Source: Mycolicibacterium sp. CBMA 226
GTDB taxonomy: Bacteria; Actinomycetota; Actinomycetes; Mycobacteriales; Mycobacteriaceae
Length of the DNA: 64,000 bases
Reading direction: 5' to 3'
NCBI RefSeq assembly: GCF_009729075.1
Contig: NZ_VTGY01000011.1
Span: forward strand, 434,001-498,000
Shown: piece by piece, positions 17,210 to 25,421 of the stretch
How the letters are laid out: the number at the start of each line of letters is the position of its first letter
Position numbering within the stretch: the first letter of the stretch is position 1
Program-made: the position numbers and the translations under genes
The notes under the pieces: model-generated
Seen by the model: only the letters and a program-made list of their open reading frames with translations
Told to the model about the DNA's origin: nothing
Database searches by the model: none

Positions 17210-17767
17210 TTACAGGTCGCGGATCACCCGAGCCGGCGAGCCGACGGCGAGAACGCGCGGTGGCAGGTCGCGGGTGACTACCGAACCGGCGCCGACGACG
17301 GTGTCCGCGCCGATCGTGATACCGGGGCACACGATAACGCCGCCGCCGAGCCAGACGTTGTCGCCGATCACGATTGGTTCCGCCGCTTCCCATTTGTCTC
17401 TGCGGATATCTGGCTCCAACGGGTGCGTGGCCGTCAATAGCTGCACGTTGGGCCCGATCTGGACATCGTCACCGACGCTGATCCTGGCGACGTCAAGGAG
17501 GATGAGGCCCCAGTTTGCGAATGTGCGGGCGCCGATGGTGGTCTGGTAGCCGTAGTCGCACTGCAGTGGCGGACGAATCTCACTGCCGTCCCCGAACGCG
17601 CCCAGGAGTTCGCGGAGCAAGCGATGTCGTACCTCGATGTCGGTGGGATCGAGCGCGTTGATGTGGTGGGTGAGCTGCTGCGCCCGTTTGGAGTCGCGGA
17701 TCAATTCCGGGTCGTCGGCAAGGTATAGGTCACCGGCGAGCATGCGGTCGCGCATCGAACGAGCCAT
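17210..17767 (-). CDS. Maltose/galactoside O-acetyltransferase-like hexapeptide enzyme
   Basis: The 185-residue protein has the Maa/LacA layout: an N-terminal helix with DRMLAGDLYLADDPELIRDS, FGDGSEIRPPLQCDYGYQTT, the catalytic histidine in LLTATHPLEPDIR, and left-handed beta-helix hexapeptides (IVIGDNVWLGGGVIVCPGIT, IGADTVVGAGSVVTRDLP) ending in GSPARVIR. Members use acetyl-CoA to acetylate sugars. The acceptor in this organism is unknown. Length equals that of E. coli Maa. Confidence 0.88.
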   Translation of the reverse strand: MARSMRDRMLAGDLYLADDPELIRDSKRAQQLTHHINALDPTDIEVRHRLLRELLGAFGDGSEIRPPLQCDYGYQTTIGARTFANWGLILLDVARISVGDDVQIGPNVQLLTATHPLEPDIRRDKWEAAEPIVIGDNVWLGGGVIVCPGITIGADTVVGAGSVVTRDLPPRVLAVGSPARVIRDL

Positions 17768-17829
17768 AGGACCACGTTAGGCGCGTCCGGCCGGGTGAAC
17801 CTTTTTGACGTCTGATTCGTTCAATTGAT

Positions 17830-18078
17830 ATGAGCATCATCGACTTCCGCCGCCGGCGCCCCGCAGCGCCGACCTTCGTGGTCGTCGACCGTCTGCACGA
17901 CCGGCGTGCCGAAGAGGTGCCCGGAGAACAGATCGCGGCGACGGTGTCGTCGTGGCTCGCCGAGCTGGGTGTGGAGACGCCGTTGATCGATGCGCTGGAA
18001 TCGGCTGCGCAGAAACAGGATTGGCCGACCGTCTACGCCCTCGGGGAGCGGCTGTCGGTCGACGTCATGGTCGCATAG
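17830..18078 (+). CDS. Small hypothetical protein
   Basis: An 82-residue soluble protein starting MSIIDFRRRRPAAPTFVVVD with a C-terminal helical half (SWLAELGVETPLIDALESAA, WPTVYALGERLSVDVMVA). No domain is recognised. ATG 17830 follows the divergent acetyltransferase gene by 62 bases, with no Shine-Dalgarno. High third-position G+C supports coding. Confidence 0.5.
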   Translation: MSIIDFRRRRPAAPTFVVVDRLHDRRAEEVPGEQIAATVSSWLAELGVETPLIDALESAAQKQDWPTVYALGERLSVDVMVA

Positions 18079-18101
18079 GCCGAAATGTCCAGCGCCGCTG
18101 G

Positions 18102-18647
18102 TTAATCCAAGGCCAGCTTCGTCGGTGCACCGTCGATGCTCGTGAGGTTCTTCTGCTGCCAGTACTCGGCGACGCCCTCCGCGCCCTTCTTGTCGCCCCA
18201 CGTGTCGAGCAGGACCCGCTCCGACTCGACCGACATGAGCGGCACGCCGAAGCCGCACGAGGTCTGGACGAGATCCACGCTCAGGTCATAGATCTGACGC
18301 GCACTGATGTGCGGCGGGAACTGGCCGTAGAGCTCGTCCCAGTCCGCGTCTCCGGGCGCGACCTCTCGGGCGGTGCCGTACAGCCGCAGGATCAGCGGCT
18401 CGCGGTCGAATGAGCAGAACATCAACGTCATCCGCGGGTTGTCCAGCAGGTGCGCCGAGGTTTCGTTGCCACTGCCGGTCAGGTTCAGCCAGGCCACGCG
18501 GTTCGGTCCGAGGACGCGGAGGGAGTCCAGGCCCTTCGGCGACAGGTTCACCCGGCCGTCGCGCGCCGCTGTCGCCACGAAATACATGCTCTGCGCGGCG
18601 ATGAACTCACCGAGCCGGTCAGTGATCTCCGGAAACTGCTTGGCCAT
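18102..18647 (-). CDS. Pyridoxamine 5'-phosphate oxidase-family protein
   Basis: The 181-residue protein reads FIAAQSMYFVATAARDGRVN, LSPKGLDSLRVLGPNRVAWL, TGSGNETSAHLLDNPRMTLM and DREPLILRLYGTAREV, the split-barrel pattern of the PNPOx-like family that binds FMN, F420 or heme. A Trp/Lys-rich tail (EYWQQKNLTSIDG) replaces the classical dimer extension. The substrate is unknown. ATG 18647 starts at MAKQFPEITDRLGEF. It converges on the small hypothetical gene. Confidence 0.8.
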   Translation of the reverse strand: MAKQFPEITDRLGEFIAAQSMYFVATAARDGRVNLSPKGLDSLRVLGPNRVAWLNLTGSGNETSAHLLDNPRMTLMFCSFDREPLILRLYGTAREVAPGDADWDELYGQFPPHISARQIYDLSVDLVQTSCGFGVPLMSVESERVLLDTWGDKKGAEGVAEYWQQKNLTSIDGAPTKLALD

Positions 18648-18733
18648 GGGGGCATGGTTTCACGGCGAGGCCGGCTCGGTCGACCGAGTATCGAATGCGC
18701 CGGCTTGCCGCTCCTTTGGCCCCATTGCTCGGC

Positions 18734-19579
18734 TCAAGCGGGTTTGCGCCCGGACAGCAGAAAATTCAGATGCGGCATGACGATCGCGTCGGGGTTATCG
18801 AGGTGGCCGAGTGCGTCGGCACAAAGCTCTTCGAGTTCTGCTTCTGTTGCCAAGCCGAGTTGGAGGACATGCGGCTTCATAGTGCGGATGAGGTCCACCC
18901 GGATCGTGCGGCGGGTGTGGCCCAGCGGATACACGTCGGCACGAGCCTCGACCCGGACATCGGTCAGTCCTGCGGAACGGTAGAGCTCGGCGAGGCGGCG
19001 TCCGATTCGCCAATCGGCACCGTTGCGGGTGAAGACCGGGGCGAACATCTCGACCAGCCGTTGATAGGCCGGATGAGGTGGGTAGCAGATCGAGCATTCG
19101 CAATCGGCCTCCAAGCTGAGGATCCACCCGCCGGGCTTGGCGAGGCGAACCATCTCACCGAGGACCTCGGCGGGTTCGGGGATGTTGATCAGCAAAAGGC
19201 GAGCGTGGACGACGTCGAACGACGATGAGGGGAGCCCGGTGTTGCGCGCGTCGGCAACCATCACCTCGACGTTGCTGAGTTTGCGCGCGGCCGCCATATC
19301 AGCTGCCATTGCCACGTGGATCGAGTCGGCGTCCACGCCGACCACCCGGCCGGAGGGCCCCACCCGATCGTGTAGTAACTCCAATATGCCGGTTGGTCCG
19401 CAACCGAGATCGATTGCGGCGTCACCAGGTGCCAACCCAACACGATCAATCAACGTCGTGCTGGCTGCCAGCAGTTCTTCAGCTTGGCGTCTCAGCCGGC
19501 CGGACTCAGCGTCGTTGGCGCCGAGTGAGTAGACGGAGTTGGGCTCGTAATCACCGGCCGCCCGGGTCGCGTCGGTCAT
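18734..19579 (-). CDS. SAM-dependent methyltransferase
   Basis: The 281-residue protein has a Rossmann core with motif I AAIDLGCGPTGILELL, VVGVDADSIHVAMAADMAAA, VEVMVADARNTGLPSSSFDV and a post-motif loop PGGWILSLEADC. It resembles UbiE/MenG-like small-molecule methyltransferases with a C-terminal lid. The cysteine cluster CECSICY is unusual and may help substrate or metal binding. The substrate is unknown. It stands alone, with a divergent acyl-CoA dehydrogenase upstream. Confidence 0.75.
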   Translation of the reverse strand: MTDATRAAGDYEPNSVYSLGANDAESGRLRRQAEELLAASTTLIDRVGLAPGDAAIDLGCGPTGILELLHDRVGPSGRVVGVDADSIHVAMAADMAAARKLSNVEVMVADARNTGLPSSSFDVVHARLLLINIPEPAEVLGEMVRLAKPGGWILSLEADCECSICYPPHPAYQRLVEMFAPVFTRNGADWRIGRRLAELYRSAGLTDVRVEARADVYPLGHTRRTIRVDLIRTMKPHVLQLGLATEAELEELCADALGHLDNPDAIVMPHLNFLLSGRKPA

Positions 19580-19906
19580 TCAGCTGCCCCCTCGCCACGA
19601 AGGTAACCGCTATCGGGATCGTCGCAGACGTTACTCTTGTTTGCTGCTAGGCGTCGGCATGACCAGCAGATTCGCAGCGGCGTCAGGCGATGCGGGGCAC
19701 GCCCCGGCGCGGGCAGTCCCGGGCACTTGTAAAAGTCGCACCGCGTTGCGGTCCTTGGCCATCACCTAGGAGGTGATGGCGCTGAGTCGATGACGCGGTC
19801 GAGCCCGTCGTCGGGAAAATGCCTGCGCCGACCAGTGTGGAATCTGCCGCTTCGTAATCGTCCGGACGCTAGATTCGGTGCCAAATCCGGACCGAAGAAG
19901 GTGCCC
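19580..19906. other. Intergenic region between divergent genes
   Basis: About 327 bases between the methyltransferase and acyl-CoA dehydrogenase starts. It holds GGGGCACGCCCC (about 19692-19703) and the perfect inverted repeat listed separately. No gene is supported here; the frame open upstream of the dehydrogenase start encodes an unlikely basic peptide. Confidence 0.5.
19758..19780. promoter_or_regulatory. Perfect 10-base inverted repeat upstream of the acyl-CoA dehydrogenase
   Basis: The arms GCCATCACCT and AGGTGATGGC are perfectly complementary with a 3-base AGG centre. The repeat is 127 bases before the acyl-CoA dehydrogenase start. Its symmetry and size fit an operator of a dimeric regulator, perhaps TetR type. 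No T-run follows. Confidence 0.5.
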
Positions 19907-21640
19907 ATGCCGAACTCTCGCGGACTATTGCTCAACCCGAACGACTTCGACCCCCAACAACTCGATCCGGAGACGCGGCGCCAGTTGCTTGCGCTGATCG
20001 ACTGGTTCGAGGAGCGCGGCAAGACGAGGTTGCTGCAGGACGATCTGGATGCGACCTGGGTCGCCGATTTTCTCGATTTCATCAAGCGGGAGCGCGTCTT
20101 TGCGACGTTCCTGACGCCCTCGGAGTTCGCGGACGGTGATCCGAACAAGCGCTGGGACACCTCGCGCAATGCGGTGCTGAGCGAGATTCTCGGGTTTTAC
20201 GGGCTGGCGTACTGGTATGCCGAGCAGGTCACCATTCTGGGCCTTGGCCCGATCTGGCAGAGCGACAACATCAAGGCCAAGGAACGGGCCGCCGCGCAAC
20301 TCGAAGCGGGCGGCGTCATGGCGTTCGCGCTGTCCGAGCGCGAGCACGGCGCCGATATCTACAACACCGACATGCTGCTGACGCCGACGACGGACGAGGG
20401 TGTCGTGTTCCGGGCGTCGGGGGAGAAGTACTACATCGGCAACGGCAACGTCGCGGGCATGGTGTCGGTGTTCTCGCGCCGCACGGACATCGACGGACCC
20501 GACGGCTACGTCTGGTTCGTCGCCGACAGCGGCCACGAGAACTACCAACTGATCGACAATGTGGTGCACGGTCAGATGTTCGTCAGCACCTTTCGCCTCA
20601 ACGACTATCCGGTGCACGAGGAGGACATCCTGTGCACGGGGCCCGAGGCGTTCTCGGCGGCGCTCAACACCGTCAACGTCGGCAAGTTCAACCTATGCAG
20701 TGGCTCGATCGGGATGTGCGAGCACGCCTTCTATGAGGCGATCACACACGCGAACAACCGAATCCTCTACGGCAATCCGGTCACCGACTTCCCGCATGTG
20801 CGTGCGTCATTCGTCGACGTCTACGCCCGGTTGATCGCGATGAAGCTGTTCAGCAATCGCGCCATCGACTACTTCCGCAGTGCCGGCCTCGACGACCGGC
20901 GGTACCTGCTGTTCAACCCGGTGACCAAGTCGAAGGTCACCTCCGAGGGCGAACGCGTCATCACCCTGTTGTGGGATGTGCTGGCCGCCAAGGGGTTCGA
21001 GAAGAACACCTACTTTAGCGAGGTGAACCGACTGATCGGCGCCCTGCCCCGACTCGAGGGCACCGTGCATGTGAACGTCGCGCAGATCCTGAAGTTCATG
21101 CCGAACTACATGTTCAACCCGGCAAGCTACCCGCAGATCGGTACCCGGGACGACGCCGCCGACGACGTGTTCTTCTGGGCGCAGGGGCCGGCACGCGGCG
21201 CATCCAAGGTGCAGTTCGCGGACTGGGCGCCGGTATACGAGCAGAACCTCGAGGTCCCGAATGTGGCCCGCTTCTACGAACAGGTGCAGGCGTTCAAAGA
21301 CCTGCTGCTCACCGCGGCACCCGACGCCGATCAACAGCGCGACCTCGACTTCGTCCTCGTCGTCGGGCACTTGTTCACGCTCGTCGTCTACGGCCAGTTG
21401 ATTCTCGAGCAGGCCGAGCTGATCGGGCTTGACCGTGACTTGCTGGACCAGATCTTCGACTTCCAGATCCGTGACTTCTCGTCCTATGCGGTGGCGCTGC
21501 ACGGCAAGCCGAGCTCGACTGTGGCACAACAGGAGTGGGCGTTGTCGGCGATCCGCAAACCCGTAGCCGACGCGGGTCGCTTCGATCGGGTCTGGGAACA
21601 AGTGGCGTCGTACGACGGTGCTTACGAGATGCGGCCCTAG
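19907..21640 (+). CDS. Acyl-CoA dehydrogenase/oxidase-family protein
   Basis: The 577-residue protein matches the acyl-CoA dehydrogenase fold: an N-terminal helical part (FLDFIKRERVFATFLTPSEF), the FAD-binding middle MAFALSEREHGADIYNTDML with ASGEKYYIGNGNVAGMVSVF, and a C-terminal helical domain. It is longer than ordinary enzymes (about 390 residues), like large actinobacterial members. It should transfer electrons from an acyl-CoA to ETF, which would link it functionally to EtfD at 36-39 kb; that link is inference. ATG 19907 has GAAGAAGG upstream. The 3' end overlaps the convergent fusion gene by 4 bases. Confidence 0.8.
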   Translation: MPNSRGLLLNPNDFDPQQLDPETRRQLLALIDWFEERGKTRLLQDDLDATWVADFLDFIKRERVFATFLTPSEFADGDPNKRWDTSRNAVLSEILGFYGLAYWYAEQVTILGLGPIWQSDNIKAKERAAAQLEAGGVMAFALSEREHGADIYNTDMLLTPTTDEGVVFRASGEKYYIGNGNVAGMVSVFSRRTDIDGPDGYVWFVADSGHENYQLIDNVVHGQMFVSTFRLNDYPVHEEDILCTGPEAFSAALNTVNVGKFNLCSGSIGMCEHAFYEAITHANNRILYGNPVTDFPHVRASFVDVYARLIAMKLFSNRAIDYFRSAGLDDRRYLLFNPVTKSKVTSEGERVITLLWDVLAAKGFEKNTYFSEVNRLIGALPRLEGTVHVNVAQILKFMPNYMFNPASYPQIGTRDDAADDVFFWAQGPARGASKVQFADWAPVYEQNLEVPNVARFYEQVQAFKDLLLTAAPDADQQRDLDFVLVVGHLFTLVVYGQLILEQAELIGLDRDLLDQIFDFQIRDFSSYAVALHGKPSSTVAQQEWALSAIRKPVADAGRFDRVWEQVASYDGAYEMRP

Positions 21641-23100
21641 CTCAGTGGGCGGAACACCGGCAGCGCCCGGTACCGCACGGTGAAGCTGGCCTCGCTGAGC
21701 GCTTCGCCCACCTCGCCATCGTGAGCGATGGTCGTCGGCCCGTCGACGGCGACGAACCGGAACTCCGGCACCCGTAGCTCGTGGTACAGCGGGCTGCGTT
21801 CGAGCCGGCCCAAGGCGACGGCCGTCGCGATGCGCAGGCGGCTGAACCGCCGCCCGGTTTCCAGGATCCGGATGTCGATCAGACCGTCATCGAGACGTGG
21901 CCGCACCGACGGGGCGAACCCGGCCGGGAAGTACGTCGAGTTGCCCAGGAAGAAGAGCTCGGTCTCAAGTGTCTTGTCGTCGTAGCGGATTCGCACCGGA
22001 GCTTCCCGGCGCAGCGTCAGATACAGCGCGTAGACGCCGGCCAAGCGTTTGCCGATCCGGCGTTCGAGCATTTCCCGCGTCCGCACGTAATTCGGGTAGG
22101 CGCCGATGCTGGCGGTGTTGATCACCATGCGTTCCTCGTTGAGGCACACCAGATCCACGTAGGCCGCAGTGCCTTCGGCGATCGCCTTGACGGTCTGTGC
22201 CACGGAATCGCAGCCGATGTCCTTGGCGAAGTGGTTGAACGTGCCGCCGGGGAACACCGCGAGCGGGACGCCCTTCTCGGCAGCGATGCCCGCTGCGCAT
22301 GCCACCGTGCCGTCGCCCCCACCGATGGCGAGGACGTCGGCGCGTTCGGCTGTTTCCCGCAGCACGGCCTCGATGTGGTCGTCATCGCCGAGTTTGACGA
22401 TCTCCATGTTAGGCAAGGCTTTTCGGGCGTCATCGATGATCCGTGCGCCCGTACCGTCGCCGGAGGCCGGGTTGATCACCAGTGCCACGCCGGCGCCGTC
22501 TGGCCGCGGTTCGGTGTGGAACCGCAACGGATCCGACGTCGGCAGGGTGGTGGCCGGGATGGTCGGGACGATGCGGGCGCCCAGGACCGCGATGGCGGCA
22601 CCGACGCCGAACCCGGCGAACACATCACCCGGGTAGTGCGCACCCGTGGCCACCCGGGACAGCCCCACCAGGCCGGCGAGTAGCGCCAGCGGGAGACCGG
22701 CCGCTGGAGACTCCAGGCCGATGCCCACAGCGAACGCCGCGGCACTCGCCGAATGTCCTGAGGGCAGGGAGTTCGAGGTGGGGACACGCTTCGTCCGCCG
22801 GATGAGCGGGATGAGGGTGCGGTCCGGCCGGGCCCGCCGCCAGAGCCGCTTCGCCAACTGGTTGGTCACGAGGCTGGTGACCGCGAGGCTGACGACGCCT
22901 CGCGCGGCGCCCCGCCGCACCGACTGGCCGCCCAGCGCGCCCATGGCGGCGGCGATGGCGAACCACAACTTGGAATGATCGGCGGCCCTGGTCAGGCCGG
23001 GCATCAGGCTGTCGAGGAGTGGACTCGGTGATTCAGCGATCGCCTCGAAGACCTCGCGGTCCAACGTCCCCAGGCCCTTGCCGATCGCGCGCGCATCCAT
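21637..23100 (-). CDS. Fusion of PAP2 phosphatase and diacylglycerol-kinase-like lipid kinase
   Basis: The 487-residue protein joins two opposite activities. Residues 1 to about 190 are a PAP2 membrane domain with KRLWRRARPDR, LPSGHSASAA and SRVATGAHYPGD. Residues about 200-487 are a DAGK_cat domain: VALVINPASGDG, the ATP loop VLAIGGGDGTVACAAGI, FPGGTFNHFAKDIG and LDDGLIDIRILETG. One half would phosphorylate a lipid and the other dephosphorylate one; both may act on isoprenoid or phosphatidyl intermediates. I chose ATG 23100 over a TTG at 23133. It stands alone; regulation is not visible. Confidence 0.85.
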   Translation of the reverse strand: MDARAIGKGLGTLDREVFEAIAESPSPLLDSLMPGLTRAADHSKLWFAIAAAMGALGGQSVRRGAARGVVSLAVTSLVTNQLAKRLWRRARPDRTLIPLIRRTKRVPTSNSLPSGHSASAAAFAVGIGLESPAAGLPLALLAGLVGLSRVATGAHYPGDVFAGFGVGAAIAVLGARIVPTIPATTLPTSDPLRFHTEPRPDGAGVALVINPASGDGTGARIIDDARKALPNMEIVKLGDDDHIEAVLRETAERADVLAIGGGDGTVACAAGIAAEKGVPLAVFPGGTFNHFAKDIGCDSVAQTVKAIAEGTAAYVDLVCLNEERMVINTASIGAYPNYVRTREMLERRIGKRLAGVYALYLTLRREAPVRIRYDDKTLETELFFLGNSTYFPAGFAPSVRPRLDDGLIDIRILETGRRFSRLRIATAVALGRLERSPLYHELRVPEFRFVAVDGPTTIAHDGEVGEALSEASFTVRYRALPVFRPLS

Positions 23101-23396
23101 GGCGCCCAAGTATCCGTTGTGACGGAAATTCAATCTTCGTGGAGGCTTCTTGCGCGCACGTGGTCAGGGGCGCGTTCGGACGAAGCTCATTATTGATCGT
23201 TTGACCAAAGTTGGCGGTTGAATCATGCCGTGTTTTTGTCCACACTCCCTTCGGCCCGGCAGCTCACAACGCGCTGTTGCGACCTTCGCCTCCGCTCGTG
23301 AGTTCATTGACATCCGCAAACGTCCCTTCTAGAGTTTGGTCGATCGAACAGCAAATCGGGAGATGAAGTATCCCGATGTCGCTGAGAAGGAGAATC
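23101..23396. other. Intergenic region, A+T-richer
   Basis: About 296 bases between divergent genes. It contains several A+T-rich stretches (GAAATTCAATC, CATTATTGATCG) and no supportable gene. The segment 23384-23394 with GAGAAGGAGAA is the Shine-Dalgarno of the following dehydrogenase. Confidence 0.45.
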
Positions 23397-24341
23397 GTGA
23401 AAGCCTGGGTACTCGACGAGGTCGGAAGCGCGTTGAGATTGACGGATCTCGAGGTACCGCGCCCGGCGCAGGGCCAAGTGCTGGTGAAGGTGCGAGGCGC
23501 GGGCATATGCCACAGCGACCTCGGATACATCTATGGTGTACTGCCCTTCCAAGTGCCTCTTCCGGTTGTCCTCGGCCACGAAGTTTCAGGCGAAGTCGTC
23601 GAGTGTGGCGAGAGTGTCGCCGGTGTTCGGCCGGGTGATGCTGTGGTCAGCGCGGTCTGTCATACGGACGCGCCCGGGATAACGCGCAACGGTGGTTACG
23701 CGGAATACACGCTGATGACGGCCGACAAAGTGGTACCAATACCCTCCGGCGTCGACTTTGCGAAGGCAGCGGCAGCAACCGATGCGGGGGTGACCTCGTA
23801 CACCGCTGTAGTCATCCACGGGAAAGTCGGCGTCGGAGACCGCGTCGGGATAGTTGGACTGGGAGGCCTCGGACTTACTGGTGCTCGTATCGCTGTTGTC
23901 ACAGGAGCGTCGGTGATCGGGGTCGAGCCGAACAAAGACGTCTGGCCGATTGCCCTGGAAAGTGGTGTGAGCCAGGTAGTTTCCGATATCGAGGAGCTGG
24001 CCGGACAGAACCTGGACGTCATTGTTGACTTTGCGGGATTTGGCACGACCACGGCAGGTGCGGTGCGCGCAGTCAAGCCCGAAGGGACCGTCGTCCTAGT
24101 CGGTCTCGGTGTCGCGGAGACCACCTTGAATTCCCTGGACCTGATCAGCCGAAATATCGCCGTGCGCGGATCGACGCCATCTGGGGTTCCTGAACATTTG
24201 CAAGCCCTACTCGCCATGGTCGCCGCTGGCGACTTGGACATCGCTACGACCGAGATTGGATTCGGCGACATTCCGGAATCGCTAGATCGCCTCGCACGCG
24301 GTGAGGTTAAAGGCCGCGTCGTTGCTCTGATTGATTCTTGA
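23397..24341 (+). CDS. Zinc-type alcohol dehydrogenase lacking the structural zinc lobe
   Basis: The 314-residue medium-chain dehydrogenase has the catalytic zinc site (GAGICHSD, VVLGHEVSGEVVECGE) and the NAD(P) loop VGIVGLGGLGLTGARIAVV. The segment that normally carries four structural-zinc cysteines is shortened to VSAVCHTDAPGITRNGGYAEY. The third catalytic zinc ligand is Asp (ATDAGVTSY) instead of Cys, which occurs in some subfamilies. The start is GTG 23397 with GAGAAGGAGAA upstream. G+C is lower than in neighbours: 36 of 60 in 23881-23940 and 33 of 60 in 23941-24000 by hand count. Together with the tRNA-Gly 70 bases away this hints at acquisition by transfer. Confidence 0.82.
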   Translation: MKAWVLDEVGSALRLTDLEVPRPAQGQVLVKVRGAGICHSDLGYIYGVLPFQVPLPVVLGHEVSGEVVECGESVAGVRPGDAVVSAVCHTDAPGITRNGGYAEYTLMTADKVVPIPSGVDFAKAAAATDAGVTSYTAVVIHGKVGVGDRVGIVGLGGLGLTGARIAVVTGASVIGVEPNKDVWPIALESGVSQVVSDIEELAGQNLDVIVDFAGFGTTTAGAVRAVKPEGTVVLVGLGVAETTLNSLDLISRNIAVRGSTPSGVPEHLQALLAMVAAGDLDIATTEIGFGDIPESLDRLARGEVKGRVVALIDS

Positions 24342-24411
24342 GCCCGCTGGCCTGGCCAGATACGCGATCAGGCATTCGAACAAAATCGAACAGCGTTGCC
24401 GCTGCTTTATG

Positions 24412-24485
24412 TGGAGCCGATGACGGGAATCGAACCCGCGTATTCAGCTTGGGAAGCTGATGTTCTGCCATTGAACTACATCGGC
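24412..24485 (-). tRNA. tRNA-Gly with CCC anticodon
   Basis: On the minus strand the sequence folds as a complete tRNA: acceptor GCCGATG pairing with CATCGGC, D-arm GTTCAATGGCAGAAC, anticodon stem TCAGC/GCTGA with loop TTCCCAA (anticodon CCC, reading GGG), and T-arm CGGGTTCGATTCCCG. The discriminator is T and CCA is encoded (24412-24414). It lies between the alcohol dehydrogenase and dcd, as tRNA-Gly does near dcd in other mycobacteria as I recall. Confidence 0.95.
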
Positions 24486-24530
24486 ATGGTGCCGCTGCAG
24501 GATATCAACCCGGCCCGATAGGCTCCCCAC

Positions 24531-25100
24531 GTGCTCCTCTCTGACCGTGATCTCCGGGCCGAAATCGCTGCTGGGCGCCTCGGCATCGACCCGTTCGATG
24601 ACGCCATGGTGCAGCCCTCCAGCGTCGACGTCCGGCTGGACAGCCTGTTCCGGGTTTTCAACAACACCCGCTACACGCACATCGACCCGGCGCAGCAGCA
24701 GGACGAGCTGACCACCCTGGTCGAGCCCGCCGAAGGCGAGCCCTTCGTCCTGCACCCGGGTGAATTCGTGCTGGGCTCTACGCTCGAAACCTGCACGCTC
24801 CCAGACGATCTGGCGGGCCGGCTGGAAGGCAAGTCGTCGCTGGGCCGGCTGGGTCTGCTGACGCACTCGACCGCGGGCTTCATCGACCCGGGCTTCTCCG
24901 GCCACATCACGCTGGAGCTGTCGAACGTCGCCAATTTGCCGATCACCCTGTGGCCCGGCATGAAGATCGGCCAGCTGTGTCTGCTCCGCCTGACCAGCCC
25001 GGCCGAGCATCCGTACGGCAGCGACAAGGTCGGCTCGAAGTACCAGGGCCAGCGCGGGCCGACGCCCTCGCGGTCGTACCTGAACTTCGCCAAGCCCTGA
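24531..25100 (+). CDS. dcd: dCTP deaminase (dUMP-forming type)
   Basis: The 189-residue protein makes dUMP or dUTP from dCTP for thymidylate synthesis. It has the family core [20 protein letters not shown] and [20 protein letters not shown], with the catalytic glutamate in TLEL, and the C-terminal lid [18 protein letters not shown] that closes over the nucleotide. M. tuberculosis Dcd (Rv0321, 190 residues) is bifunctional dCTP deaminase-dUTPase, and this close length and the HSTAG loop suggest the same. The GTG start at 24531 has no Shine-Dalgarno and may be leaderless. It follows tRNA-Gly by 45 bases. Confidence 0.95.
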   Translation: MLLSDRDLRAEIAAGRLGIDPFDDAMVQPSSVDVRLDSLFRVFNNTRYTHIDPAQQQDELTTLVEPAEGEPFVLHPGEFVLGSTLETCTLPDDLAGRLEGKSSLGRLGLLTHSTAGFIDPGFSGHITLELSNVANLPITLWPGMKIGQLCLLRLTSPAEHPYGSDKVGSKYQGQRGPTPSRSYLNFAKP

Positions 25101-25109
25101 GCGCAGGCT

Positions 25110-25407
25110 GAGTTCGCTCTGCGATGAGGGTGCCGGCTACTCGGCATTTGTCGCCGTAGGCGCAGGGTGAACGGCGGCTGTCGGCCTCCTGCCGTTGACT
25201 CTGTATCGAGGGCTCTCGCTACTCGCACTTTTGCGCCCTAGCGCAGGGTCAACGCCTACCGGGAGTTGATCCTGCGGTAGCGGTACTGGCTACTCGCACT
25301 TTTGCGCACTCAGCGCAAGGTCAACCCAGGCAGCACGCCGAAACCAGTTGACTCTGTAAGCAGGGTCTTCGTTACTTGCACTTCTGCGCCCCAATTACAG
25401 GATCAAC
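25110..25407. repeat. Four imperfect direct repeats, each with internal inverted symmetry
   Basis: The gap between dcd and sodC (25101-25421) has no gene but four copies of an element of about 70-83 bases. Starts of the leading part (GTTGACTCTGTA in the best copies) are near 25110, 25193, 25264 and 25346. The core GCTACTCGCACTTTTGCGC recurs near 25136, 25218, 25290 and 25370. It ends in CAGGGTCAAC, complementary to the leading GTTGACTCTG at 9 of 10 positions, so each unit can fold. This looks like an intergenic palindromic repeat, possibly dispersed elsewhere in the genome. It may also act as transcription-termination or mRNA structure between the convergent genes. Confidence 0.7.
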
Positions 25408-25421
25408 GCACGCGCAGCGGC

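Noticed and set aside
25110..25407. CRISPR array between dcd and sodC
   Set aside because: Four imperfect repeats with internal inverted symmetry and uneven spacing, no constant spacers and no cas genes.
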